From an uncultured Bacteroidales bacterium (GTDB lineage: Bacteria; Bacteroidota; Bacteroidia; Bacteroidales; UBA932), in assembly GCA_934725575.1 (NCBI GenBank), contig CAKVCK010000019.1, forward strand, positions 15,433-79,432: a stretch of DNA of 64,000 nucleotides, written 5' to 3'. The notes beneath the pieces were generated by a model. The model was not told where the DNA came from. It ran no database searches and worked only from the letters and a program-made list of their open reading frames with translations. The translations under genes and the position numbers were made by a program. Each line of letters opens with the position of its first letter. Position 1 is the stretch's first letter. Below, piece by piece: positions 43,601 through 51,135 of this stretch.

Positions 43601-46112
43601 GGCCAATGATTGGACCACTGTGCGTTTGGTCTGGTCGGGGGCGGAGAATGTTTACATTTCAAATTCCACGGGTGGAGTACGTGGCCGGATGACTTATGAT
43701 GATGACATGGTTGTCGGTTACGGCTCTTTCTCCCGGAATAGCGTGAGGGTCCGTGGTCTTGGCAGAAGAAGTCCTGCAGTGATGATGGATTCGGTGGCCG
43801 ACGGCGAGAGCGATGTCCTTCTCGAATCTGCGGCAATGCCGTACGAGATGTCAAAGAGCGCGTCTGCCGAGGATTCCGGGACGAGGGACGAAGAGACCGG
43901 GATTCAGGACGTTGCCGTTCGCTCGGACTTTGCCTCCTCTTTGGCTTTCGAGCCGTTCCTGCACCCGGACGCCGACGGGAACATATTCCTGAAATTCAGG
44001 ACTTCTGACAAGCTTTCGACTTTTGTGGTGCAGGTTTGGGCGCACGACAAACAGATGAGGAACGCCTCCGTCCGCCGTGAGATGGTCGTGACGGTTCCGG
44101 TCAAAGTCTCCGTGGCCGAGCCTAAATATCTTTATAAAGGTGACAGGTTTGTGCTGCACGCCACTGTGTCAAATGGTTCCGACAAGAGTGTGACCGGAGT
44201 TACGTCTTTGCAGACATATTCATCGAAGGATCATGAGGGGATGAAGCCGTTCGCTTCGTCATCGAAGAAAGTGACGGTTCCGGCTGGCAGTTCAGTTGAA
44301 GTCGCCTTTGATGTCAACCCTAAGGAATATGATGAGCTTGGACTGAAATTGGTCTTCGCTGACAACGTCAAAACGTTCTCGGACCGGGTGTTTGTCAGCC
44401 TGCCGGTTCACGAGGCGAAGCAGACTTTGACAGAGTCCCATTCCGCCGTGCTTCTTGCCGGGGCGGACAAGGCCGCTCTGATCAAACGTCTCGAATCAGA
44501 GTTTACCGGCACTACATCCAAAGGTGCTGAGGTTAAGGAAATTGACATCCGCCAGATGGTTTTGGACGCGGTGCCGTCCAAGATTGAGCCTAAGGGTAAG
44601 GATGTTCTGTCTTTGACGGAGGCACTGTATGTCCGTAAGGTCGCTGCCTCTCTTGGCACTGACGTTGAGTCAGAGATGTCGGACGCGGTTCTCGTGGAGA
44701 AGATCAAGGCGTGTCTGAACGCTGACGGAGGCTTTGGTTGGTTCGAGGGTATGCGCTCCTCTCCGGTCGTGACCGCTGTCGTGCTTGAGCGTCTTGCAAA
44801 GATGCGTGATGCCGGCTTTGATTTCGGTGGAATTGATGTGAAGGGCTCTGTCAAGTGGCTGGACCGTAATCAGTTCCTGCGTGGGAATGCGCTCCCTCGC
44901 TGGTGCGGCTGGCTGTCAATGGAGCAGTATGCCTACGTCCGCTCGCTGTACTCGTCCATGCCGTTTGATGTCTCTCTTCAGACCAAGAACGACAAGTCTG
45001 AATACGCCGGTAATTTCAAGGAGTTCAAGAAATCGGTGAAAGACTATCTTGTGCCTTCCGCGAAAGATGGTCGTGGGCTGAACGGGCAGATTCTTGCCAA
45101 GGCTCGCAGAATCAAGACTTTGGCTAATCTGACAGGCAGTGATGGCGGTTTGTTGTTGGCTTCCTCATGGGGGCTGAAACTCTCCGCGGAATCGAAGATG
45201 AACCAGTCGATGGCCGCTGACACTCAGTCGCTTCTTGAATATGCCGTACAGCATCCGGACGGTGGTTGGTACTATCCTAACGCAGTGATGCCGTTCAGAG
45301 GCTTGCTGGAGAGCGAGGCCTATGCGCATTCGATGCTTTGTGACTTGCTGTCAAGTGAATATGTGGAGGCCGCCCTTCGACACTTCGGCAAGCTCAGTGC
45401 AATGCAGGCTCGTGGATCGGCGAATTCGGTCACTGAGCCTGTCGAAGTTACCGCTAAACAGATCGCCGACGGCATACGTCTTTGGCTGATGCTTCAGAAA
45501 GAGACTCAGAAATGGGGTGGGGATCCCGCTTTCGTGGATGCCCTCAACTCCGTGCTGACCGGCCCGGCTGACATCCTTGCGACGAGGGTCGTGAGCCTGA
45601 CAAAGACATATTCAGTACCTTTCTCAAAGGTGAAGGCCGCAGGAAACGGCTTCACGGTCGAGCGCCATTTCTACAAAGAGGTAAAGGGCGAGGACGGGAA
45701 GAAGAACCGTCTGGAGATATTCCCGGGAATGAAACTCAGTGTTGGTGACAAGGTGACCGCCGAGTACCGGATCTGGAATCAGGAGAACCGTAGTTTCGTG
45801 AAACTGACCGCTCCCCGTGAGGCCTCTTTCCGCCCGTCTGACCAGCTTTCCGGAGCTTACGGCTGGTGGCTCCGCCCTCTTGCCGTGAACGGAGTCTGGT
45901 CGGTGACCCCTCAGGGCTACAGGGATGTCAAGACTGACCGTACGGAGTACTGGTTCGATGTCTATCCGGAGGAGAAAACAACTGTGACGGAGGACTTCTT
46001 CATAACCCAGGAGGGCATATTCACCGCTCCTGTCGTGACGATCGAGTCCCTCTATGCTCCTCATTACAGGGCGAATGATGCATATTCCGGTGAAGTTAAG
46101 ACTGTAAAATAA
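40638..46112 (+). CDS. Very large MG2/alpha-2-macroglobulin-like exported protein without thioester
   Basis: 1824 residues. N-terminal signal/anchor (ITSAMVAIFCLVAITTVAFV), a helical region to about 310, then macroglobulin-type beta-sandwiches: MG2 near 510-600 (CEIFTDKSAYNPGEKVEFKA), IVVDEFILPTYDLAFDK at about 610, and the A2M domain near 1100-1165 (FEPFLHPDADGNIFLKFRTS). An alpha/alpha-toroid region follows (GGFGWFEGMRSSPVV, about 1370), where thioester family members carry C-x-E-Q; none is seen here. Similar proteins occur across Bacteroidetes; function unknown, perhaps peptidase inhibition or envelope structure. A REP pair is read in frame at about residues 1582-1604. Confidence 0.82.
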   Translation: MMKTNMLITSAMVAIFCLVAITTVAFVRKDNGQNPAKDNLVLTDLWKEYSAAQKADRPKEMASILDAIISKAKAERLNYDFYTAANRKVEIVGNRDWKLREEYDKWLDKEVDEYAEPIVTFYHRRSEGSPASLVDYVLINKARLQAARNGAFYGDGLDDLWTGMIKDDYEYALWFLAVINRSEKAMSLLGEYVGDSYPKAAYLEYRRMADKNYKYNDQGRAEKMAAARSFADKYAGKAMSLYGKAIVFRGRFDSLSRISDSYAGQRSSDAELVEASYKSLRNDCRLAEKERLSYSKGIEKDIAGKVNDFKLLMESLDRKEIGIAFEKGVAVLTIRNLAKVDVEFVQDVKGAKPLIRKTVNNPRKSFYVQDTVKVELPKCDDGDYIFTVRNGKVVSKAEWEKKTLSIAVRKDSEKLRFFVADYLTGEPVEKVDLELLRSGKTIAGAKDVELCKDGFTPLPEDIAGSLKNGAASCLVASYRDQDGFLHKTDEHYIYGNSGYVSDQNDDPGTFCEIFTDKSAYNPGEKVEFKAVLYKGDMGKSLHTLEAGVKVKAELVNAEDKSIGNKELTTNEYGSVAGSFDIPSGDRNGHFQVWVTGAGVNSSKGIVVDEFILPTYDLAFDKTDRLFIAGDTVEVTGKVSSFSGHPLSAASVTYSVGRHGRTFASGKLLLDADGSFTVRFGTDDNDGLAFYGVTVKVTDATGETKEFSRMVSALKYFNLAVDVANASKGDINPSDGAWRGTPFMVSGDKAIVSFGVKDSRGGKVNSPVEVRYLLSDDSGKNLASGETFSGKTEELALPAAGMYLLEVNAEIVREDGRKVTAQTKLMILRVDDSATVLDAKVKNIFKLVGGCADGILKTGEDIKVQFGVGEGPVWAVVELFGDKRQLLEHKMIHLDGKVGEKGSLTEIVYDYKEEYPDAVRLMVFYFRDGSRRMFNQEFRRERKTLELPLAFSSFTDKALPGTEYSLALKSVPGVEAVATVFDKSSELISANDWTTVRLVWSGAENVYISNSTGGVRGRMTYDDDMVVGYGSFSRNSVRVRGLGRRSPAVMMDSVADGESDVLLESAAMPYEMSKSASAEDSGTRDEETGIQDVAVRSDFASSLAFEPFLHPDADGNIFLKFRTSDKLSTFVVQVWAHDKQMRNASVRREMVVTVPVKVSVAEPKYLYKGDRFVLHATVSNGSDKSVTGVTSLQTYSSKDHEGMKPFASSSKKVTVPAGSSVEVAFDVNPKEYDELGLKLVFADNVKTFSDRVFVSLPVHEAKQTLTESHSAVLLAGADKAALIKRLESEFTGTTSKGAEVKEIDIRQMVLDAVPSKIEPKGKDVLSLTEALYVRKVAASLGTDVESEMSDAVLVEKIKACLNADGGFGWFEGMRSSPVVTAVVLERLAKMRDAGFDFGGIDVKGSVKWLDRNQFLRGNALPRWCGWLSMEQYAYVRSLYSSMPFDVSLQTKNDKSEYAGNFKEFKKSVKDYLVPSAKDGRGLNGQILAKARRIKTLANLTGSDGGLLLASSWGLKLSAESKMNQSMAADTQSLLEYAVQHPDGGWYYPNAVMPFRGLLESEAYAHSMLCDLLSSEYVEAALRHFGKLSAMQARGSANSVTEPVEVTAKQIADGIRLWLMLQKETQKWGGDPAFVDALNSVLTGPADILATRVVSLTKTYSVPFSKVKAAGNGFTVERHFYKEVKGEDGKKNRLEIFPGMKLSVGDKVTAEYRIWNQENRSFVKLTAPREASFRPSDQLSGAYGWWLRPLAVNGVWSVTPQGYRDVKTDRTEYWFDVYPEEKTTVTEDFFITQEGIFTAPVVTIESLYAPHYRANDAYSGEVKTVK
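45383..45447 (+). repeat. Inverted REP pair inside the MG2 protein gene
   Basis: CTTCGGCAAGCTCAGTG (45383-45399) and GGTCACTGAGCCTGTCGAAG (45428-45447) face each other with a 28-nt spacer. They are translated in frame as H-F-G-K-L-S-A and S-V-T-E-P-V-E-V-T, keeping the gene open. Confidence 0.85.
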
Positions 46113-46163
46113 ACCTTTGCCGGGAGAAAGGCTTCCCGGCTGTTGACTAAAAGAGATAATCCG

Positions 46164-48185
46164 ATGAGAGCTTTGTTTCTTGGTTGTCTGGCGCTCTTGG
46201 CTATGGCCGGCTGTTCGGAACGAACGGATCCCACCCCAGAATTGCTACCTCTCCCTCAAGAGGTCGTGTGGTCGAAAGGTGCTTTCCAAAAATCTGAAGT
46301 AAGTTTGTCTGGAGACCCTTCAGTTGTGGGAATCGTAGGGGAGTGGCTTGACGGGGCCGGGATCAAACGCTCGGACACGGCCACCGGAAAAGTGAATGTC
46401 CGGCTGGTTGAGCGTATAGATCAAGCCGTTGTCAATCAGGAAGAAGCATATAATCTGACTGTCTCTCAGGAAGAGATAAGCATCGAGGCGGTCACGGAAA
46501 AAGGTGTCTATTGGGCTGTCCAGACATTGCGCCAGCTGACTGACAGGTCAACTCGTGAGGTCAGAATCCCTTGCTGTGAAATCATAGACTGGCCCGCGTT
46601 CGGAATCCGTGGCTTTATGCACGACACGGGACGCTCGTACATAAGCCTGGAGGAAATCAAGCGCGAGATAGAGATCCTTTCGCTCTATAAGATCAACACT
46701 TTCCATTGGCATCTGACTGAGAATCAGGCCTGGAGGCTTGAAAGCAAGATTTATCCGCAGCTTACCTCCCCTGAGAATATGACCCGTTACCCGGGATGCT
46801 GCTATACCCAGGAACAGGTCCGGGAGTTTCTCGATTTCTGCCGCAAGCATCATATTCTTGTGATTCCGGAGATAGATATGCCTGGTCACAGCGAGTCTTT
46901 CACCAGAACATTCGGGTGCGATATGCAAAGCCCGAAAGGCAAGGGCATCCTCAAGGAACTTCTTGCCGAGGCGTGCGACCTGTTCGCGGAAGAGCCATAT
47001 TTCCACATCGGCACAGACGAGGTACATTTCACGGATCCGGACTTTGTTCCGGAAATGGTGGCTTTGGTGCGCTCGAAGGGCAAGAAGGCGATCTCTTGGA
47101 GTCCTGGTTGTGAATATGCTCCCGGAGAGATTGACATAGCCCAGCTTTGGAGCTATATGGGCAAACCGAAGCCTGGGATTCCGTCCATAGACAGCCGGTT
47201 CCGCTATGCGAATCATTTTGATCTGTTCGGAGACATTGTGGCTGTCTATAACAGCAGGATCTGCGATGCTGAATATGGCAGTGAGGATGTCCTGGGCACC
47301 ATTATGGCCGTGTGGAATGACCATAAACTGCCGGATGAACGTAATATTCTGTTGCAGAACGCGTTTTTTCCATATATTCTGGCCATCGCCGAACGTTCGT
47401 GGATAGGTGGGGGAAGCGAGTATTTTGACGGCAACGGAGTCATCCTCCCCGATGAATCAAGTGATGTCTTTAAGAAATTCGCTGATTTCGAGCGTCGTAT
47501 GCTCTGGCATAAGGACAAATTCCTTAAAGGGGAGCCTTTCCCTTATGTGAGGCAGACGAACGTTCACTGGGCGGTCACGGACGCTTTCCCTAATGAAGGC
47601 GATCTTTCCCGTTCCTTCCCGCCGGAGGACGGAATCTCCGACAGCTATTCTTTTGAAGGTAAGGAATATGGCGTGCACCGAGTCACCGGGGCAGGAATAT
47701 ACTTGCGCCACTTCTGGAGTTTATGGTATCCGTTCCCGGCTTTGTTCAAGGATCCGGTCGAGAACAGCACGGCTTATGCTTACACGTGGGTGTATTCACC
47801 AAAGGCTCAGGATGTTGGGATGTTGGTTGAGTTCCAAAACTATAGCCGTTCGGTGAACGATATGCCGCCGCCAGAGGGACGCTGGGACTATCGTGGAAGC
47901 CGGATCTGGCTGAATGATCAGGAATTGCTTCCGCCGGCGTGGACGAATTCCCCGGATGTGAGGAGCCCTGAGATTGACCAAGGTAACGAGAATTGTACCG
48001 CTCGTCCGCCGCTTCCTGTCCATCTGAACAAAGGATGGAACAAAGTGTTTATGAAATTACCTGTCGGAAAGTTTACGACTCCGGAGATCTGGCTGGTCAA
48101 GTGGGCGTTCACGGCGGTGTTTGTCACTCCGGACGGAAGCCGTGCGGTCGATGGACTGATCTATTCGCCGGACAAATCAAAATAA
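46164..48185 (+). CDS. GH20 beta-N-acetylhexosaminidase lipoprotein
   Basis: 673 residues from the ATG at 46164, chosen over an upstream TTG because it begins a lipoprotein signal (MRALFLGCLALLAMAGCS, lipobox MAGC). GH20b domain (about 25-145), then the catalytic TIM barrel: GIRGFMHDTGRSYISLEEIK, T-F-H-W-H-L-T-E-N-Q-A-W, V-I-P-E-I-D-M-P-G-H and the catalytic pair in H-I-G-T-D-E-V. Releases terminal GlcNAc or GalNAc from host glycans. The following gene is a sialidase 16 bp on, so the pair likely strips mucin or N-glycan ends. An extra C-terminal beta-rich domain follows the barrel. Confidence 0.93.
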   Translation: MRALFLGCLALLAMAGCSERTDPTPELLPLPQEVVWSKGAFQKSEVSLSGDPSVVGIVGEWLDGAGIKRSDTATGKVNVRLVERIDQAVVNQEEAYNLTVSQEEISIEAVTEKGVYWAVQTLRQLTDRSTREVRIPCCEIIDWPAFGIRGFMHDTGRSYISLEEIKREIEILSLYKINTFHWHLTENQAWRLESKIYPQLTSPENMTRYPGCCYTQEQVREFLDFCRKHHILVIPEIDMPGHSESFTRTFGCDMQSPKGKGILKELLAEACDLFAEEPYFHIGTDEVHFTDPDFVPEMVALVRSKGKKAISWSPGCEYAPGEIDIAQLWSYMGKPKPGIPSIDSRFRYANHFDLFGDIVAVYNSRICDAEYGSEDVLGTIMAVWNDHKLPDERNILLQNAFFPYILAIAERSWIGGGSEYFDGNGVILPDESSDVFKKFADFERRMLWHKDKFLKGEPFPYVRQTNVHWAVTDAFPNEGDLSRSFPPEDGISDSYSFEGKEYGVHRVTGAGIYLRHFWSLWYPFPALFKDPVENSTAYAYTWVYSPKAQDVGMLVEFQNYSRSVNDMPPPEGRWDYRGSRIWLNDQELLPPAWTNSPDVRSPEIDQGNENCTARPPLPVHLNKGWNKVFMKLPVGKFTTPEIWLVKWAFTAVFVTPDGSRAVDGLIYSPDKSK

Positions 48186-48201
48186 CTCATACAATATTCC
48201 T

Positions 48202-49821
48202 ATGATGAAAAGAACCTTTTGGCTCATTGCCTTGTCGTTGCTGTCGTTGACATTGTCGGCATCAGATTCGTTGAGGATCCATAATCCTCAGATTCCCATC
48301 CTGTTGGATCGCATGGACAATGTCCTGTTCCAGATACGTGTCCCTGACGCTGTGCAGGGGGATGTGCTTGAATCCTTGACCGTGGAGTTCGGACCGGACA
48401 CTGATCTGAAATCCATAGCCGAGCTGCGTCTTTTCTATTCCGGAACAGAGGCAGTGCGGCGTCAAGGGCTGCGTTTCAGCCCGGTGGAATATATCTCCGC
48501 CCATAATGTGTGGAACACACGTTCCGCCAATCCGTCATATTCAGTGATGCAGGAGCAGGCCTCGAAGATCGGACGCAAGGTGGTTCTTCATTCCCGCCAG
48601 CCTATGGTCGGTGGCATCAATTATTATTGGGTCAGCGTCCGGATGAATCCCGATGCGTCTTTGCTGACAGAGTTGCGCGCTAGGGTGTCTGAGGTTGTGG
48701 TTAACGGGAAGAAAGTTCCTGTGGCCTGTGATTCGAGGGAGGTTGTCCGCAGGATGGGCTACGGCGTGCGTCACGCGGGTGACGACCATTCGATGGCTTA
48801 CCGTATTCCGGGCTTGGTCACAACCAACTCGGGAAGCCTTATCGGAGTCTATGACGTTCGTTGGAACAGCAGCGTTGACCTTCAGGAACGCATCGACATC
48901 GGTGTGAGCCGAAGCACGGACAAGGGGCAGACCTGGGAACCGATGCGTATCGCTATGTCTTTCGCGGACGTCGACGGACTCCCTTCCGGTCAGAACGGGG
49001 TAGGGGATCCGGCGGTTCTGGTTGATGAGAAAACGGGAACCATCTGGGTGATGGCCGCTTGGACTCACGGAATGGGCAACGGCAGGGCCTGGACGAACTC
49101 GATGCCGGGAATGGAACCGATAGAGACCTCGCAGCTGATGCTCTCGCGAAGTGATGACGACGGGCGCACTTGGAGCAAGCCGATCAATATCACGAAGCAG
49201 GTCAAGGACCCTTCGTGGTGTTTCCTCCTGCAAGGCCCCGGACGAGGTATAACGATGCGTGATGGCATCTTGGTGTTCGCTATCCAGTTCATCGACAAGG
49301 ACAGGATGCCGCACGCAGGGATAATGTACAGCAAGGATCACGGGGAGACCTGGCATATTCATAATCCTGCCCGCTCCAACACGACGGAGGCGCAGGTGGC
49401 TGAGGTTGAGCCTGGAGTGCTGATGCTGAATATGCGGGACAACCGTGGCGGTGCGCGCGCCGTGATGACAACCCGTGACTTGGGACGCACCTGGACCGAG
49501 CACGTCTCGCACAGGACAACCCTCCGCGAGCCTGTCTGTATGGCCAGCCTGATCGCTGTTCCGGCTGATAAAAATGTCTTGGGCAAGGATCTGTTACTGT
49601 TCTCCAATCCGGACACGACTGACGGCCGCCGTGACATCACGGTCAAGGCCAGTCTGGACGGCGGGGTTACGTGGCCTTACAGCCTGCTGCTCGACGAAGG
49701 AGACAGTTGGGGATATTCGTGTCTCACGATGATTGATTCTCAGACGGTCGGCATCCTTTACGAATCAAGCGTGGCGCATATTACATTCCAGGCGGTGAGA
49801 CTGGAGGACGTGGTCAGATGA
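48202..49821 (+). CDS. nanH: Exo-alpha-sialidase (GH33), secreted
   Basis: 539 residues. Signal peptide (LIALSLLSLTLSASDS), an N-terminal sialidase-associated beta domain to about 185, then the six-blade propeller: YRIPGL, the R-I-P arginine motif of sialidases, at about 198, and Asp boxes STDKGQTW, SDDDGRTW, SKDHGETW and TRDLGRTW. V-G-D-P-A-V-L-V and E-A-Q-V-A-E-V-E-P-G (catalytic Glu region) are also present. Removes terminal sialic acid outside the cytosol. No nanA/nanE genes are in this window, so the sialic acid may be used elsewhere or left for partners. Confidence 0.94.
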   Translation: MMKRTFWLIALSLLSLTLSASDSLRIHNPQIPILLDRMDNVLFQIRVPDAVQGDVLESLTVEFGPDTDLKSIAELRLFYSGTEAVRRQGLRFSPVEYISAHNVWNTRSANPSYSVMQEQASKIGRKVVLHSRQPMVGGINYYWVSVRMNPDASLLTELRARVSEVVVNGKKVPVACDSREVVRRMGYGVRHAGDDHSMAYRIPGLVTTNSGSLIGVYDVRWNSSVDLQERIDIGVSRSTDKGQTWEPMRIAMSFADVDGLPSGQNGVGDPAVLVDEKTGTIWVMAAWTHGMGNGRAWTNSMPGMEPIETSQLMLSRSDDDGRTWSKPINITKQVKDPSWCFLLQGPGRGITMRDGILVFAIQFIDKDRMPHAGIMYSKDHGETWHIHNPARSNTTEAQVAEVEPGVLMLNMRDNRGGARAVMTTRDLGRTWTEHVSHRTTLREPVCMASLIAVPADKNVLGKDLLLFSNPDTTDGRRDITVKASLDGGVTWPYSLLLDEGDSWGYSCLTMIDSQTVGILYESSVAHITFQAVRLEDVVR

Positions 49822-49870
49822 GGCGAAGAGGTGCGGAAAGCAAAAAAAATCAAAAAAAAGTTCGAAAAAG

Positions 49871-49901
49871 TTTGCAGTAATAAAAAAAAGTAGTACCTTT
49901 G
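49871..49901 (+). promoter_or_regulatory. tRNA-Val promoter
   Basis: TTTG at 49871-49874, 19 bp, then TACCTTTG at 49894-49901: a full match to the Bacteroidetes TTTG-N19-TAnnTTTG consensus, 35 bp before the tRNA. Confidence 0.9.
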
Positions 49902-49936
49902 CATCACCCGAACGATGAACAACGGGACAACGATTC

Positions 49937-50014
49937 GGGAGCTTAGCTCAGTTGGTTCAGAGCGTCTGCCTTACAAGCAGAGGGTCGGGGGTTCGACTCC
50001 CTCAGCTCCCACCA
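49937..50014 (+). tRNA. tRNA-Val (anticodon TAC)
   Basis: Complete cloverleaf: acceptor GGGAGCT with AGCTCCC, D-arm GCTC...GAGC, anticodon stem TCTGC/GCAGA with loop CTTACAA (anticodon TAC, reads GUA), T-arm with TTCGACT loop, and an encoded CCA end at 50012-50014. 78 nt. Confidence 0.96.
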
Positions 50015-50050
50015 AAAAGACCTCTTCAAGTTTCTTGAAGAGGTCTTTTT
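50014..50050 (+). terminator. Terminator of the tRNA-Val transcript
   Basis: Perfect 17-bp stem beginning at the last base of CCA (50014-50030 with 50034-50050), 3-nt loop TTT, ending in a T-run. Confidence 0.9.
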
Positions 50051-50144
50051 CTATGTATAAGTCCCACCCGAATGTTATGGCAAGCCGTGGGGCAAGTCCT
50101 AAACGGATCAAGCATCAAATCTAAGAGTATGTGTCAACGAACGT

Positions 50145-50210
50145 CAGGGGAAAAATCAAATGGCAGATTTTGGTAACGTGCAAAATCTGCCATTTGCCTT
50201 TTTTCCCCTG
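50145..50210 (+). repeat. Long hairpin with GTAACGTG apex, copy 2
   Basis: Left arm 50145-50172 (starts CAGGGGAAAAA) and right arm 50181-50210 (ends TTCCCCTG) pair along about 28 bp with a 2-nt bulge, around the apex GTAACGTG at 50173-50180. AGAGTAT and ATACTCT outside it could extend the pairing. Lies after the tRNA terminator and before the M48 gene promoter. Confidence 0.85.
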
Positions 50211-50303
50211 TCCTCACACATTATATCTATACTCTTCGCTGCCTCAAAGATAAATGTGTCTCGTAAGCCACGCGCTTCGATTGTGAGGATTCCTCCAAAT
50301 GGT

Positions 50304-50311
50304 TATATTTG
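50304..50311 (+). promoter_or_regulatory. Promoter -7 box of the M48 protease gene
   Basis: TATATTTG fits TAnnTTTG, 24 bp before the ATG at 50335. Confidence 0.55.
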
Positions 50312-50334
50312 CATATTCATAAAATTCTATTGCT

Positions 50335-51135
50335 ATGCGAAAGATAATGATCCTATTGACAGCCGCCTTGCTGTGCGTCTCTTGCTCTGAACAGTTCAAC
50401 GCCGCTTACCTCCTTTCCGGCGGCGCCAAAGTGGCCCAGGCCGCGACCCTGTCTGACGCCCAGATCCAATCCTACGTCAGCCAGTATGTGCAGAAACTGG
50501 ACGCCGAGAACACTGTTCTGCCGGAGACCAGCCCATACGTCAAGAGGGTCAGGAGGATGACTTCAGGGATCACCTCGGTGAACGGGACACCCCTTAATTT
50601 CAAAGTCTATAAGACGAACGAAGTGAACGCTTTCGCTTGCGCGGATGGAAGTGTAAGGATATATTCCGGACTTCTGGACGCGATGACTGACGACGAGGCT
50701 CTTGGCGTTGTCGGTCACGAGATCGGTCACGTCGCCCTCAAGCACTCCAAGATGCAGTTCAAGCAGGCCCTTCTTACATCGGCTCTCAGAGATGCCGTGG
50801 TGTCCACCGGAGGCACGGTCGCCGTCCTCACAGCATCACAGCTTGGAGATCTCGGCGAAGCCTTGATGAGCGCAAGTTTCTCAAGAAAGCAGGAGACCGC
50901 TGCTGACGACTACGGTTATGACTTCCTGAAGAGCGCCGGCAAGAATCCTTGGGCTATGGCGATGGCCTTCGAGGAACTTCAGAGGCTTTCCAGCGGTGAC
51001 ACAGCCTCAGGCACCCAGGCCGCTTCCGGATCTTCTGTCGGTCAGTTGTTCTCGACCCACCCTGCCACGGCGGACAGAATCTCCAGGATGTCTGACAGAG
51101 CCACCAAGGACGGCTACAAGAGACCTTCCAAATAA
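50335..51135 (+). CDS. M48-family zinc metalloprotease lipoprotein
   Basis: 266 residues. Lipobox VSCS near residues 15-18, so periplasmic and membrane-anchored. The zinc motif H-E-I-G-H is in VVGHEIGHVALKHSKM at about 124-139, and the third ligand Glu is probably in RKQETAADDYGYDFL at about 186-200. The ending S-T-H-P-A-T-A-D-R-I is characteristic of the M48C/Oma1-like LoiP-BepA group, which does outer-membrane protein quality control. Stop codon directly abuts the stop of convergent pbpC. Confidence 0.92.
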   Translation: MRKIMILLTAALLCVSCSEQFNAAYLLSGGAKVAQAATLSDAQIQSYVSQYVQKLDAENTVLPETSPYVKRVRRMTSGITSVNGTPLNFKVYKTNEVNAFACADGSVRIYSGLLDAMTDDEALGVVGHEIGHVALKHSKMQFKQALLTSALRDAVVSTGGTVAVLTASQLGDLGEALMSASFSRKQETAADDYGYDFLKSAGKNPWAMAMAFEELQRLSSGDTASGTQAASGSSVGQLFSTHPATADRISRMSDRATKDGYKRPSK

